Assembly: GCA_014529385.2 (NCBI GenBank) | Contig: CM043971.1 | Coordinates: forward strand, 26,947,769 to 27,011,768 | Reading direction: 5' to 3' | DNA length: 64,000 nt | From: Adiantum capillus-veneris | Lineage: Eukaryota; Streptophyta; Polypodiopsida; Polypodiales; Pteridaceae | Shown: one piece after another, positions 1 to 10,431 of the stretch | Position numbering within the stretch: the stretch's first letter is position 1 | How the letters are laid out: each line of letters begins with the position of its first letter | The notes under the pieces: model-generated | The model's database searches: none | What the model was told of the DNA's origin: nothing | What the model saw: only the letters and a program-made list of their open reading frames with translations | Position numbers and translations under genes: made by a program

Positions 1-521
1 AGCTTCTCCCAAAGCATGAGAGGACTTCTCGGACAATTTTTCCTGAGGCATACCTTGCTACTCCGGTCACCAAATGATGCACCATAACACACGGCTCAAA
101 GCCCATCACCTCGGCTATCTCCAAAAATATAAAACTTCAGCATTTCTAATTTTAGACCCCCAATTTGGCCTAGTTTCCCTTCTCGCATGCACCCGCAATC
201 ACCTTCTAGGTTGAGACCGCCCACTTCGGATGCTCATAATTCATGCCATACAAGTCCGATCCACAAGCTGTTAAGCACGGCTGAAAACCCTTATTAAAAA
301 CCATATTTTGGAGTCTCAAACAAACCAAAACGTCCACATTCAAGCTTGGAAAAATCACACCTTTGTACATGAATTCTCACAAGGTCACTTTCAAAACTTG
401 CAGGGCTATGTACACATATATACATGAGGCGAGTGGGCAACCTTTTTAGCATGGATTAGTGACTTTATCTTCATCCAAAAAATGCCTGACATAGCTTGCC
501 AACCCCCCCTAGCCTGCTTAG
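1..521 (-). other. 3' non-coding tail of gypsy element X
   Basis: No ORF or known domain is visible. It follows the pol stop of element X (stop codon on the minus strand at 522-524), so it should hold the 3' untranslated part and perhaps the start of the 3' LTR, which would continue beyond the left edge. A run of G on the minus strand (plus 499-513) is polypurine-like and could be the plus-strand primer site. No repeat of this stretch was found beside the gag end of X, so the LTR boundary is not proven. Confidence 0.4.
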
Positions 522-628
522 TCATTCATGACAAGCAGAGGAGTCTAGGGTGAACAACTGCTGCATTTCATCCCCAAAAACCTCATCCACATATTCAGAT
601 GTCTCTACATTGTCTTCTTCTATTGATA
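522..628 (-). pseudogene. C-terminal end of element X pol (distal side of solo LTR)
   Basis: Read on the minus strand, this acidic stretch (rich in Glu and Asp, ending SSACHE before a TGA at 522-524) continues in frame from the integrase C-terminal tail found at 1769-1919 once the solo LTR and one TGATA copy are ignored. It therefore represents the last ~35 codons of the X polyprotein. No domain is recognised. The in-frame continuity across the insertion is direct sequence evidence that the LTR entered an already existing pol gene. Confidence 0.65.
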
Positions 629-1763
629 TGTCACAGGAATCGAATAATAGAGATAGAGAACGAGATCTTTGTATTCATGAATTTTTGCAGAGTTTTGATA
701 CAACAGATGAGCAATAGAATATGGGCGCACTCCGTTGTACGGTGCTCGAACCTCCTGACCACCCCCGAGCTTCAGTCCGCACTCGCACTCGTACTCGCAA
801 AAGAGGAGATTTGTGAATGATCCCCAAACACACCACCTGTCGTGCTTTTATCCTTATTTTACTCAAAAAGCCTGCGACTTCTCAAAAGAGCCGCTTTTTA
901 GGCGTTCAATCAATTCAATTTTCGCACCAAGTATACCTGCGAGAATAAGATAAGAACGTGATCGCTAAGCGATCCGTAAAGGTTAGATTTTTATATCACG
1001 ACACTTTGTAGAGATCCTGTTTCACACATTGATTTCTGCATCGCCTACAAAATAGCCAAAAGAACATACTCGTGCAACCAATTCAACATGATAATCAAAG
1101 TAAAAAAACCTAATTATGTACCTTCATAATCTCAATTACAATAGTCTACCATGAAGAAACCAATCCTCTTCTTGGTTGATAGCAGCAGGGAGAGTTATAT
1201 GATGTTGTATGTTTGCCTGTCCCTGTGTATACTACACTGCTGCTGCCTTCAGTTTGTTTTCATCATAACTTTTACAAACGAACTCAAAACAGAGCAATCC
1301 AGGTACTCAAAAGGACGGGAATAGGTCTGGTCTACAAGGCTACGTGAACAGAATTACGAAAAAACGTCTAGTTTTGGCTGAAAACGTAACTTTTAGGTCG
1401 CGACTCATAAAACCTTTATTTTTGGGTCTCCACTACTTTTTCAACTTATTTTAAGCTTACCCATGCATTTTAAACTAAAACACATAAATATAAAACATTG
1501 ATATTAATAAAAATCTCAATTTTAATTACGTTTTTATTATACTGTTCATAGACAGACTATCTGTTATTCATTAATCTTTATCAAATATGTCTTTAGTATA
1601 TTATTTAAGAAAAGAATATATGTTCTCTCTTAATAGTTCAAACTCATTCATATAAGCTCTATTTAATAGACTATTCAACAATCTTTCAAATCGTACTAAA
1701 CGAAAGATATGTCCTACTACACTCTTTTCGACTTTAAGAACTTCAAAAATTAGTCCTATTACA
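629..1763 (-). repeat. Solo LTR of the element C family
   Basis: Reverse-orientation, diverged copy of the LTRs found at 32150-33302 and 37260-38395; it starts TGTCAC and ends TTACA on the plus strand, the reverse complement of TGTAA...GTGACA. It is flanked by the 5-bp direct repeat TGATA (624-628 and 1764-1768), the size expected for gypsy integrase. No internal sequence is present, so this is the usual product of LTR-LTR recombination. It lacks most of the GAGTGC minisatellite of the younger copies. It interrupts element X pol. Confidence 0.88.
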
Positions 1764-1768
1764 TGATA

Positions 1769-2229
1769 GCATTTCATGAGTCACAATTGTCATTAAACGT
1801 GCCAGATACTTCTTCAATCTATAGCCATTAACACGATACTTATGCAAGGCACCAATTAAGTCTGTCAATTGATATGTGCCATTTTCAAATTTGCTTACAA
1901 CAGTAAACGAACCTTCCCATTAAGATCTTTTGCAACATGATCTTCATAGCAAAATGGCCTCCACAAGATCCCTCATGATTTTCTTCCAGAATTTTGTAAA
2001 TTTCTTCTTTCCAAGGTACACGATGCAAAACCAAATTACCTCCTTTCATGTAAAGCACATCATCAAGCATTTTATATTTCCTGGATTTTATTATGAATGC
2101 ATACATTTTAGAAGACAGTAAACCTTCAGGTAGAACACCTGTCAATAGAAAATCCACTTCCTTTGATAAGATTTCCCTCCCATGATATAAAGGGGCATCC
2201 GCCTTTACCACAAACACACAAGTGATCAT
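1769..2229 (-). pseudogene. Integrase remnant of element X, catalytic core deleted
   Basis: The minus strand encodes the integrase N-terminal region, with a zinc-binding His pair in NHEGSCGGHF and the following KIMLQKIL helix. At about 1920-1930 it jumps directly to an integrase C-terminal segment (WEGSF...NGTYQLTDL...VNGYRLKKYL). The whole D,D-35-E core that normally lies between them, about 250-300 residues, is missing, and a frame change sits at the join. The C-terminal part runs into the solo LTR and resumes at 628. It cannot encode an active integrase. A similar core loss occurs independently in gypsy A/B. Confidence 0.75.
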
Positions 2230-2813
2230 CTCTTGGGCAGCATCATGAGCTGCTCATTTAGAGACCTCTCAATATGCTGCAAACTCCATGCTTCAAGCTT
2301 TTTGAGGAACGCTTTCACTTTGAAGCATAAATTTTTCAGTTTGGGGTTTTTATTCTTCCATACTCCTAACACTTGCTTCACAACCAACAAAGCATCTCCT
2401 TTGATTTGCAAGTTTCTAATTCCCAATTGTAAGCAAATATGCAAACCACCTTCAAGAGCCATGTATTCTGCTTCATTGTTACTTTTGGCATCAAGTTTCA
2501 GTCCTTGCTTTCTCATAAGCTTCCCTTGGGCATCATAAATAACAATGCCTCCTGAAGCAGCATCATGACTTCTTCGATAAGAACCATCAAAATATAACAG
2601 TGAAGCATTAGGGATGGCAAGAGTCCCGACTTCTTTCTTTCGCACCACCTCTTCTTTAACCAAAACTGGAGTATCCTTATAAGTGAGAAGATCTTCTAGG
2701 GTAGCCCGAGTACTTTCCTCTACAAAAAAGGTGAACTGAAACTCTTGAAGCTCAATAACCCATTTCATCATTGTTTTTGATATATTTGAATTATTGAACA
2801 GTTGCAGAAGCAA
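2230..2813 (-). pseudogene. Second (archaeal-type) RNase H domain of element X
   Basis: Minus-strand ORF of ~195 codons. The first ~50 residues complete the retroviral-type RNase H connection (KWVIELQEFQF). From about residue 75 a separate RNase H fold begins: FDGSYR (first Asp), NNEAEYMALEGG (catalytic Glu region), KGDALLVVKQV (Asp), then the ERSLNEQ stretch where NxxAD is expected. This extra domain between RNase H and integrase is known for the Tat clade. The last catalytic segment is altered (NEQLMML), so activity is doubtful. A stop at the end separates it from the integrase remnant. Confidence 0.8.
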
Positions 2814-2843
2814 TGAATAACTGGTGAGGAAAGTGAATGACTT

Positions 2844-3410
2844 TTACAACAAGTAGTGTCTAAATCGTCTACAAGCATAAACCATACTGGTCATCACCGA
2901 TTCAATTTCCGAAAAATCTCTTTCATGAGGAGTCTTTACTCTACTAGCATAATGAACAGGCTTCATATACTGAGATTCTTTCCCCCTTTGCAATAACATA
3001 GCCCCGATAGCATCATCTCCCACTGATGGGTTGACATAAAACTCCTTTTCCCAATCAGGAGCCTGCATAATGGGAAGCGTACTCAAAACGTCTTTAACTC
3101 TGTCAAAAACCTCGTCACAGTCATGAGACCATTCCAAGGGATCATTCTTGACTGTTTGCTGCAATGGATATAATAGCTGCGATGCCAAGGGTATGAAGCG
3201 AGACAAATATTTAACTTTTTGTATGAAAGTGGCCAATTGTCTAGTATCTTTTGGAGATGACAGTAACAGTAAAGCCTCCAATTTCTCTAGATCTGCTTCA
3301 ATCCCATTTTTTGAAATAACATGCCCAAGAAGCTTCACCCGTGGCTGTGCCAAATGACATTTTTTAGGGTTTAGCTGACCCCTGCATTCATCATACCTGG
3401 CAAAAGTCAT
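2844..3410 (-). pseudogene. RT thumb and first RNase H domain of element X
   Basis: Minus-strand ORF of 188 codons. It opens with the RT connection region (LNPKKCHLAQPRVKLLGHVISKNG is the typical segment after the YVDD palm, here from residue 16), followed by the LSRFIPLASQL stretch and the retroviral-type RNase H (FYVNPSVGDDAIGAML, where the first catalytic Asp of the usual VDAS motif is replaced by NPS). It ends at CRRFRHYLL, the point where RNase H normally continues with a His-Gln-Ser strand. The missing DAS aspartate indicates loss of function. Confidence 0.75.
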
Positions 3411-3413
3411 TTC

Positions 3414-4147
3414 AAGCTTTTGAAATGCTCTTTCCTTGAACTGTATATGCAGAAATCATTTATGAACCCTTTGACAAACTTCCCAAGGAACGGGGTAAGG
3501 ACCCAATCTACTTTTCTTTCAAAGGCTCCTAGCCCATTTGTCAACCCAAAAGGAAGGCAACAAAAGCAGAAACAACCCCATGGCGTGATAAAAGTAGTCT
3601 TTTTCCGATCTTCAGCAACAAGGATAAGCTAAAAGTATCCTGAATACCCATCACAGACACTGTATCTCTCAAAACCAGCCACTACATCTAACAATTGATC
3701 AATAAAAGGCAAAGGGTAAGGATCTTTCTTAGTCACCGCATTTAGTGGATTGTAATCAACACAAACTCTCCAACGCCCATCTTTCTTTGGGGTGACTACC
3801 ACAGGGCTCACCCATTCAACATTATCCACTGGCACAATGAATCATGCGTACAAAAGCTTATCCACTTCTTCCTTTAAAGCATTCATTTTTTCCTTACCCA
3901 TCCTTCTTAGTTTCTACGGCATTGGCTTTGCCCCTTCAACTAGCTCGATCTTCACAGGATCCCCAACAAAGCCCCTTATTTCTTGATATGAGGTAATAAA
4001 AAGATTTGGAAACCTGTCCAACATTGCTAAGTACTCCTTTCTTTCTCCTTGTGTCAAATCAGTACTTAACATATTTTGGATCAACTCTTTCTCTTCAAGT
4101 TGCTCTAAACGGCTTGAAGCATTTATGTTCCCTGATATTTGCAACAC
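3414..4147 (-). pseudogene. Reverse transcriptase of element X, active site mutated
   Basis: Minus strand in two pieces split by a stop near 3630. The N-terminal part holds the MLDRFPNLFITSYQEI lead-in and the fingers and palm (VSPVVVTPKKDGRWRVCVDY, then PLPFIDQLLD and DGYSGY). The second piece carries ITPWG, FGLTNG and the catalytic loop, which reads FINDF at 3452-3466 where gypsy RTs have YVDDF. The first of the paired aspartates is therefore Asn. The motif order and spacing fit Ty3/gypsy RT of the Tat/Athila branch, but this copy should be inactive. Confidence 0.8.
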
Positions 4148-4303
4148 TTCACTAATTTATTTCTTCTCCTCATCAAACAAAAAGAATGACACTTCACCCT
4201 CATCACTGGAACTTGAAGCAGTGCTACTTTCTGAGTCCTCGGAACTATCATCACTGGTAGTTTCGGACTCATTATTCTCACTCACATCTTCAAGTGCCAT
4301 AGG

Positions 4304-4897
4304 CTATTTGGTAGTCATATCAAACACTCTCTTTTCACCCTTCTTGTCATGCACCCCGATTGTGCCTTTTTGCCAATCTTGCACGGTACCAACAGCTCTC
4401 AACCAAGGTCGTCCCAAAATGAGAGGGAAGGCTTCCAGACCAACTGGCATAACATGAAAGTTCACCATAACCTTCACGTTAAAGACTTCAACTTCCAAAT
4501 TCTTGATCATTCCCAAACATTTCACTTTGGCATGGTTCGCTAGTCAAATCCGAAACCTAGAGCTCCTGCATGTAATGAGACCCTGTCTCTCGACACATGA
4601 CTGTGTGATCACACAAACTTGAGGACCTCCATCAATGTAGGCTTCTCCCATGCCCACACCTTTGTGCCAAGAGTTCACCATAGGACTGATGTCGGGTAAC
4701 TCTCCCACGGACAACACTCTGACTTGTCCATGCTTCGACTCTTTTTTTGGATTCACTAATGCCTTCCACTACCTTTTAAGTTTGGGCACCATATTCATTA
4801 GTTGTCCAAAAGTACAATCCACTTTCCTCCCAATCAGGTCTTCTTTTAAACTGTAAGATGTTTGGCCTTCTCCTTAAGGCAAATCTGCCACTTCAAA
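4304..4897 (-). pseudogene. Aspartic protease region of element X
   Basis: Minus-strand continuation after gag. A stretch like the lead-in of plant gypsy pol (TFGQLMNMVPKLKR) is followed by the protease motif YIDGGPQVCVIT, with DGG in place of the commoner DSG/DTG, and then the flap-end motif FPLILGRPWLR at about 4400, a standard protease C-terminal signature. Stops and frame shifts separate the parts. Between the protease and RT (4147-4300) lies an acidic Ser/Glu-rich linker. E4 uses the same DGG variant (ILDGGAGVNIM), so it is a clade trait and not a lesion. Confidence 0.7.
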
Positions 4898-6073
4898 TCA
4901 TCTACGAGGCTTTCTCTTTCTCTTGGCTTTCGCATCTTCACCCTCCTTCCCCTTCCCTTTCTTTCTACTAGGCCCTGGTGCTGCATAGCCTTCCCTCTCT
5001 CTTTTGCCTACTGGAAACTCATCTGCATCTTTCTTTTCAACCCGCACAATACCCACATGACCACCAGAGGTTGAGGCTTGATTTTCCTGTCCAATACCTT
5101 GATCTCCCCATATATCCAATGCATAATCATTAGCTCTGTTAGGAATCTGCTGAGGAAGTGGAAATATATCCCCTCCCATCCTTGTTGGCTTTGGACAGTA
5201 GGTGCTGATGTGACCAAGCTCACCACAATTATAACAAGTAGGAATGAATTTCCTCTGCGTCTCCAAACCACCTTGCCCACGACCCTCGTTAGCATTAGGA
5301 TGAGCTTCACATGCCTGAGCCATCCCTCTACCACGTCCACGACCACCTCCACCACCAAGAACACTAAGTGGTAATTCCTGCATCATGGTCATCATGTCTT
5401 GCATATTTTGTTGTAATTGTTCAGTACTAGCAGCCCTTTGAACAGGTTGACCTCCAGCTTTTGCCTGATTCTCCTCCTTTTGGCTACCATTATTTTGCTC
5501 AGGGACCGCTTTCCCGTATTCATTAAGCCTTTGAGCTTTCCATTCTTTCTCTCTGGAAATGGAGACTGCCTCCTCGAAGGTAGCTGGCCTTTTCAGCTCA
5601 ACTTTGAACTTCAAGCTTTCTTTTAGGTTTGCCACAAAACAGTCCTTCTTTAACATGGATGGAGGGATCTGGTTTCCCAAAGCCTGGGCCCATTTATCCC
5701 ATAAACGGGTGAACTGCATGAAAAAATCATCAACACTTTGATTAGCCCTTTGAGTGTATCCCATAATTTCATGCGAAACTTCATCTGGTACTTCGATGGA
5801 TCGGTATTGTGCCAAAAAAGCTTTCTTCACACGATTGTAGTCCAAAACCACCCCTAGGTTTTGTACCTGCATCAACTCCTCAAAATTATGTAACCAAACT
5901 TTTTTCTCATCCTGTAAACTATATTGCAGCAGGCGCAACAATATAGCTTGGTCTACTATATTGCGCAGTAAGCAATTGACTTCCAACTTTTCAATAAATG
6001 TCTGTGCATTTTCATTAGGCAATCCATGAAACTGTGGGAACTCGTCTTCCATGTTTGATTTCCACAAAAACAC
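4898..6073 (-). CDS. Gag of element X
   Basis: Open frame of 391 codons, the only intact X gene. Residues ~10-180 form a Retrotrans_gag domain (FHGLPNENAQTFI, IMGYTQRANQSVDDFFMQF). A Gln/Met-rich linker and a Gly-Arg tract (GGGGGRGRGRG) precede one CCHC zinc knuckle, CYNCGELGHISTYC, near residue 283. The last ~25 residues are strongly basic. The start ATG at 6073 is the first in frame, but a minus ORF at 6168-6458 just upstream could be a displaced N-terminal extension. Gag forms the cytoplasmic particle and the knuckle binds element RNA. Protease and RT follow downstream on the same strand. Confidence 0.8.
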   Translation of the reverse strand: MFLWKSNMEDEFPQFHGLPNENAQTFIEKLEVNCLLRNIVDQAILLRLLQYSLQDEKKVWLHNFEELMQVQNLGVVLDYNRVKKAFLAQYRSIEVPDEVSHEIMGYTQRANQSVDDFFMQFTRLWDKWAQALGNQIPPSMLKKDCFVANLKESLKFKVELKRPATFEEAVSISREKEWKAQRLNEYGKAVPEQNNGSQKEENQAKAGGQPVQRAASTEQLQQNMQDMMTMMQELPLSVLGGGGGRGRGRGMAQACEAHPNANEGRGQGGLETQRKFIPTCYNCGELGHISTYCPKPTRMGGDIFPLPQQIPNRANDYALDIWGDQGIGQENQASTSGGHVGIVRVEKKDADEFPVGKREREGYAAPGPSRKKGKGKEGEDAKAKRKRKPRR

Positions 6074-6590
6074 TTACATGTGACGTCGAAAACTCAAGGG
6101 ATGTCGATGGATCGCTCCAGTACCTAATCCACCTCACACTGGGTAATACAGTCCCTAGTGCTCGGTTTCACAAAACCTCACGACCCTCCAATGGCTGCAA
6201 TCTAATTATACGACCGCCTCCAGTGTTGTCCACAATTTTCACATACATGGGCGGTTGTCCATAAGGACCCACATCCCTTTTACATTCACTGCCTGCAGAA
6301 TAGACATATTTTACAGGAATTGGAGCATAGGAGCACTTGCTCCTCACTGGCGATACCAAAATGATGTTAGCGTGAAAAAAAGAAGGAAAATGAGAACCCC
6401 TATAGCTTTGCACACACCACACCGGCGGAAAGAAACACCACAAAGCTACGGAAAACACCTATGTCGAACACCTGTAGAGTCGGGCAGAAAACAACCCTAA
6501 CCAAAACCATGATTAAAATTGATGAAAACGAATACCTTAAAGATGAATCTCGTGTTGTGTGGACCTCCGTAGAGTATCCATATCCTTAAT
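6074..6590 (-). other. 5' leader of element X
   Basis: Non-coding or weakly coding stretch between the likely primer site and gag on the minus strand. It contains a 96-codon minus ORF (6168-6458) ending TGGGRIIRLQPLEG, which resembles a degraded gag N-terminal extension, but no domain is recognised. Nothing else is visible. Confidence 0.4.
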
Positions 6591-6600
6591 TCCGACACCA
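6591..6600 (-). other. Possible primer-binding site of element X
   Basis: On the minus strand this reads TGGTGTCGGA, continuing AATT. It starts with the TGG expected for pairing with a tRNA CCA end and lies upstream of gag. It does not match the initiator tRNA-Met site used by the other elements. The 3' end of a tRNA-Leu is a plausible partner but this was not tested. The adjoining LTR end does not show a clear CA. Confidence 0.35.
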
Positions 6601-7096
6601 GACAAGAGAGTTACAAGCTTTCGAAGATGGGGTCTCTCTCAAAAGCTCCAAAAAAGGTAGTCTCTGTTAGGAAAAAGGGTGTGCAGGGAATTGCAGCTAT
6701 TAAAAGGGTTTTTTTTTGGCTCTTATCCCAAGGGATTTTTCTCTCTCTTCTTAGCCGACATGGTTCTCTCCTTGGACACCTTTTAATTGGTCCAATTTTG
6801 GCCTTTTTTGGGTCAAAAATGAGTTGTCGGCCACTTTTTGACCAAGGCAAGTGGGTAAAGGGAATGTCCAGTGGACCAAAATAGTGGCCATGCGACTAGG
6901 CAGCTGGTGTGTACTGAAAATGGTGCCCCCTCTCTCCCCCAAAGTCCACGAGCCCTCACAAGCAAGGCCCAGAAGCTCGATTAGCTCCTTTGATACACCC
7001 TTAGGGGGTACCCACTCCCCCCCTTATACCCTCCAATTTCCACTTTCTCCCCCCCATGTGGGATTACTCCATTGCCACTTGGCACCATCCTCCCAT
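6601..7096 (-). other. Presumed 5' LTR of element X
   Basis: No gene is seen. The stretch lies between the possible X primer site and the point where the gypsy A LTR begins. Its outer end (CCCA at 7092-7095) would read TGGG on the minus strand, a possible LTR start. Because the 3' counterpart is outside the window or not recognisable at 1-521, the assignment rests on position only. Confidence 0.35.
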
Positions 7097-7208
7097 GCTC
7101 TTCTTGTACTCGGGAATTGATATCAAATACATCTCTGATTTCCTCTGTCTACTCTGTGTACTTGCAAATTTCTGTTATTCAGTTGTTGTATTCCCGTGTC
7201 TTGTCACA
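7097..7208 (+). repeat. 5' LTR remnant of gypsy A
   Basis: The last 112 bp of the LTR, ending GTCTTGTCACA directly before the primer site. It matches 12045-12138 of the 3' LTR with a few changes, starting at GCTCTTCTTG. Upstream of 7097 the two LTRs are unrelated, so the 5' LTR was cut, most simply by insertion of element X; the remaining LTR would then lie left of the window. Confidence 0.75.
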
Positions 7209-7210
7209 AG

Positions 7211-7222
7211 TGGTATCAGAGC
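7211..7222 (+). other. tRNA-iMet primer-binding site of gypsy A
   Basis: TGGTATCAGAGC two bases after the LTR end. This is the standard complement of the initiator tRNA-Met 3' end and the start point for minus-strand DNA synthesis. Confidence 0.93.
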
Positions 7223-7243
7223 AGTTTCAATTATGCGGTAGAG

Positions 7244-8464
7244 ATGGACGCATACAAATAGCGATTGCAAGAACAAGCAGAACTCATTCGACGGCTTACT
7301 GAAGATCTTAACATACGTGAGAGATCCGATAAAGGAAAGGGTACGACTAGTGGAAGCGGAGGAGAAGGTGGGAGTGGAGGCCAAGAAGGAGATGGTGGTG
7401 GAATTTACGTAGATCTATCTAGTGTTGAAGGATCAAAGAAGAAGAAACGGAAGAGAAGCGAGGAAGAAGACGACGAGGACACGGGAGAAGCTGCCATCAA
7501 ACAAGTTTTCAAGAGGCTAGACTTAATGAATTTGATGGGATACAGAAGACGAGCGAAGACTTGGAAGCATGGATCGAGGAACTTGAAGACTTCTTTTCTT
7601 TGCGGGAGTTTTCTGAAGAAGCAAAGGTGAAGATTGCTATCCTACAACTCCGTAGTGTCACAAAGCTATGGTGGAAATCGTACATGCAGACGCGTGCCAA
7701 CGAGAGTGTGATTGCATGGAAGGAATTCCGTGCAGAAGCTGAGAAAAGGTATTGTTCTCCTCAATACAATATGGAGAAAAAAATGGAATTTTATGGTTTC
7801 AAGCAGCAAGAAGGAGACAAAACACCTTTGGAGTCTGTGGACAAGTACAAAGAGAAAGTTCTGCGTTTGCATAAATATGCTCCAGAGGTCACTAGAGATG
7901 CATTAAAGATGAAGTTTATTGAAGGCCTGCGAGATATTCTGAAGCTCCAAGTGAAGGGTGCAGGTTGTGTTGATTTCTTGGATGCGGTGGCAAAGGCAAA
8001 AAATTATGAGAAGTGGGACCAATTCAACCAAACTAGGAGGATGATTTCAACAAGCCATCGTCAGAACAATACTACAGCGAATCCTCCGAACCCACCAAAC
8101 CAACCTTTCCCTAACAGGCAAGGTAATGGACAATGATGACGAAATTTTCCTAATGGGGGAAATGGGAGTGAAAACCAAAATCAGAAGAAGCAACCTCCAC
8201 AACGCTGGTAACATGACCCCGAACTTCTTGAAACAGCTCGAAGGCTAGTGTTGTGCTTTCGATGTGGAGAGCAAGGACACCAGACATTTGAATGTCCGAA
8301 CAAAGATATCGACAAGGCAGTGTGGGCCAAGATGGCTGAAATAGAGACCATCGATGAACGGATGATAGAGGTAAGTCATCTGACCCTCCTTTGCGGTGTT
8401 TTACGTCTTCAGTGCGAAATCTGAAAGCTTCTGTGATCAAATTTGTAGGTAGAATCCAAGATCT
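7244..8464 (+). pseudogene. Gag of gypsy A, broken
   Basis: The ATG at 7244 is followed by a stop after five codons (7259-7261); the frame then runs through a Gly/Ser-rich and a Lys/Glu-rich N-terminal stretch to about 7630. A frame shift leads to the Retrotrans_gag domain (7561-8136: EAWIEELEDFF, LWWKSYM, KYCSPQ-like YCSPQYNMEKKMEF, FIEGLRD). After an Asn/Pro-rich linker with stops comes a zinc knuckle, CFRCGEQGHQTFEC, at about 8254-8300. The domain order is normal for plant chromoviruses. The part after 8142 is also present in copy B. Confidence 0.8.
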
Positions 8465-8861
8465 GAAATTGAACTTCCTAATTGATTCGGGTAGCACACA
8501 TTGCTTCTTGCCCACAAAACTGGTAAGAACCTAAATATGAAATTAACTCACGAAATTAAAAGACCCGTGGAATTAGCCATTGGAAAAAAAATTCTAACAA
8601 AAGGCCTAATTGAAAATCTATCTTTTTCTTTGAATGGTGAGAATCATAAAGGAAATTTTTATGTCATAGACATGGGGGTGCATGACGTAATTATTGGCAT
8701 GGATTGGATGACTGAAAATCATGTCTTGATTGATTGCGAAGAAAGGAAAATCTCTTTTAAATCTTCAAATGAAAGTAGTCACACTATTCAAGAAGAGCAA
8801 AGAAATTGTAAGTCTATTCTTATTTCCGCTATGAAACTGATAAGGGGGCTGAGACAAGGCT
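8465..8861 (+). pseudogene. Aspartic protease of gypsy A
   Basis: The motif FLIDSGSTHCFL at about 8475-8510 is a normal gypsy protease active site, and GMDWM at 8697-8711 is the usual downstream signature (IIGMDWMTENHVLIDC). A frame change lies just after the active site, between it and the 8501-8929 frame. The domain looks little changed apart from that shift. Confidence 0.78.
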
Positions 8862-9725
8862 GTGATACCTTCTTCATCCTCACAAACGAATTGCAAGATG
8901 AACCTGAAAAGGGAAAGGGGGAAAATTGAGAATATGGATAACCTCCTTGATGAATTCAAGGATGTTTTTCCTGATGACCTGCCCGGTATGCCTCCTCCTA
9001 GATCATTAGAACATAGGATAGACCTTTACCTAGGATCTGAACCATACTCTAGAGCCCCTTATAGATTCAACATAGATGAACTTAAAGAACTAAAACTCCG
9101 ACTTGATGACTTGCTAAAGAAAGGGTTAATCAAGCCTAGTGTATCCCCTTGGGGTAGCCTTGTTCTTTTCCAGAGGAAGAAGGATGGGACTTATAGACTC
9201 TGCATTGACTACAGGGGGCTTAACAAACGAACCATCAAAAACAAATATCCCCTTCTGCACATCGGTGAGTTACTGAGTCAACTTAGCGGTGCGTGAGTAT
9301 TTAAAGCTTGACCTACAATCTGGATACCACCAGATCAGAATTAAAGAAGGAGATATTTTCAAAACTGCTTTTCGTACATGATATGGACACTTTGAGTTTA
9401 CAGTTTTGGCTTTTGGTTGAACAATATCTTTCATCCATTTCTTGATGACTTTATTATGGTATTTTTGGATGACATCTTTGTTTATTCTAAGAATGAAAAG
9501 GATCATGAATTGCATCTAAGGAAAACTCTTGAAGTACTGCATGAACATCAATTGTATGCCAAGCTGAGTAAGTGTTTCTTTGCCAAAGAGAAAATTGTAT
9601 ATCTGGGGAGGGTAATTTCAAAAGAGGGCATTCATATTGATCCTGATAAAGTCAAGGCAATTGTGGAGGCCAACACCCAAAACCGTGAGGGATGTGAGGA
9701 GCTTTATGGGGTTAGCACAGTATGA
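8862..9725 (+). pseudogene. Reverse transcriptase of gypsy A
   Basis: The frame 8862-9296 carries the fingers and palm ([33 protein letters not shown]). A stop and a short scrambled stretch at 9290-9416 remove the region where the intact family has SGYHQI and FGLTNAP. The next frame, 9417-9725, carries the catalytic loop VFLDDIFVYS with both aspartates intact, then the thumb (YLGRVISKEGIHIDPDKV). The same breaks occur in copy B. Confidence 0.82.
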
Positions 9726-10431
9726 ACAGGCTCATATTAAAGATTTTTCCAAGATTGCAAGCCCTTTAACTGAGTTAACAAAGAAAAACAAGGGTTTCTT
9801 TTGGTGTGGATCATGTCAAACTTCTTTTGAAACATTGAAAATAAGGGTGGCTGAAAATTGTATATTGAAAATTGATGAACTTGGGAAACCTTTTGTGGTA
9901 GAATGCGATGCAAGTGGGGAGCAAATGGGATGTGTCTTGTGTCAAGAGGGGAGAGTTGTGGCCTATGAATCTAGGAAGTTGAGAAGACATCAAGTAAATT
10001 ACCTTGTACATGATTTGGAATTGGGAACTGTTGTTTATGCATTGAAGCATTGGCGTCATTTGTTGCTTGGTGTGAAATTTGAATTGAGGACTGATCATTA
10101 GAGTTTAAAGTACATTTTCACTCAACCATTGCTTAATAATAGGCAAAAGCGTTGGCTGCAACTACTATGTGAGTATGATTTTGATCTAAAATATTTGGCT
10201 GAGAAAGAGAACAAGGTTGCTGATGCATTGAGTCAAAGGCCTATGTGTAATCTGGTTTCTATGGTACGTAGTGATTTAATTGATCAAGTCCGAGATGAAG
10301 TGAATAATGATCCTTTTTACTCTAACATTATTTCATTTTTGAACTCTCATGTGGGTGAAATGTTTGAGGGGATGTTTCATTTGTATAAGGGTAACATGAT
10401 CGCTTGTGTGTGTCTGCCAATTCTTCTTTAA
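9637..10431 (+). pseudogene. RNase H of gypsy A
   Basis: Frame 9637-10101 carries the connection (RDVRSFMGLAQY) and RNase H with VECDASGEQ (first Asp) and VVAYESRKLRRHQ. It stops at a TAG (10099-10101) inside the strand LRTDH-SLKY, where copy B and element C have CAG/CAA (Gln). It resumes at 10129 to the conserved KVADALSQRP. The TAG is thus a lesion private to copy A, made after the duplication. Confidence 0.82.

Larger units (their letters stand above)
522..6600 (-). mobile_element. Defective Tat-like Ty3/gypsy retrotransposon X
   Basis: Minus-strand element with the order leader, gag, protease, reverse transcriptase, RNase H, a second RNase H, integrase. RNase H followed by an extra RNase H before integrase is the known hallmark of the Tat clade of plant gypsy elements. 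The copy is dead: there are several frame breaks, the RT active-site motif reads FINDF instead of YVDDF, the integrase catalytic core is absent, and a solo LTR of another family splits the 3' end. It appears to sit inside the 5' LTR of gypsy A, because only the last 112 bp of that LTR remain at 7097. The outer ends of X are not defined. Confidence 0.8.

Noticed and set aside
1-521. 3' LTR of element X
   Set aside because: No sequence matching 6601-7096 was found, so the LTR could not be demonstrated.
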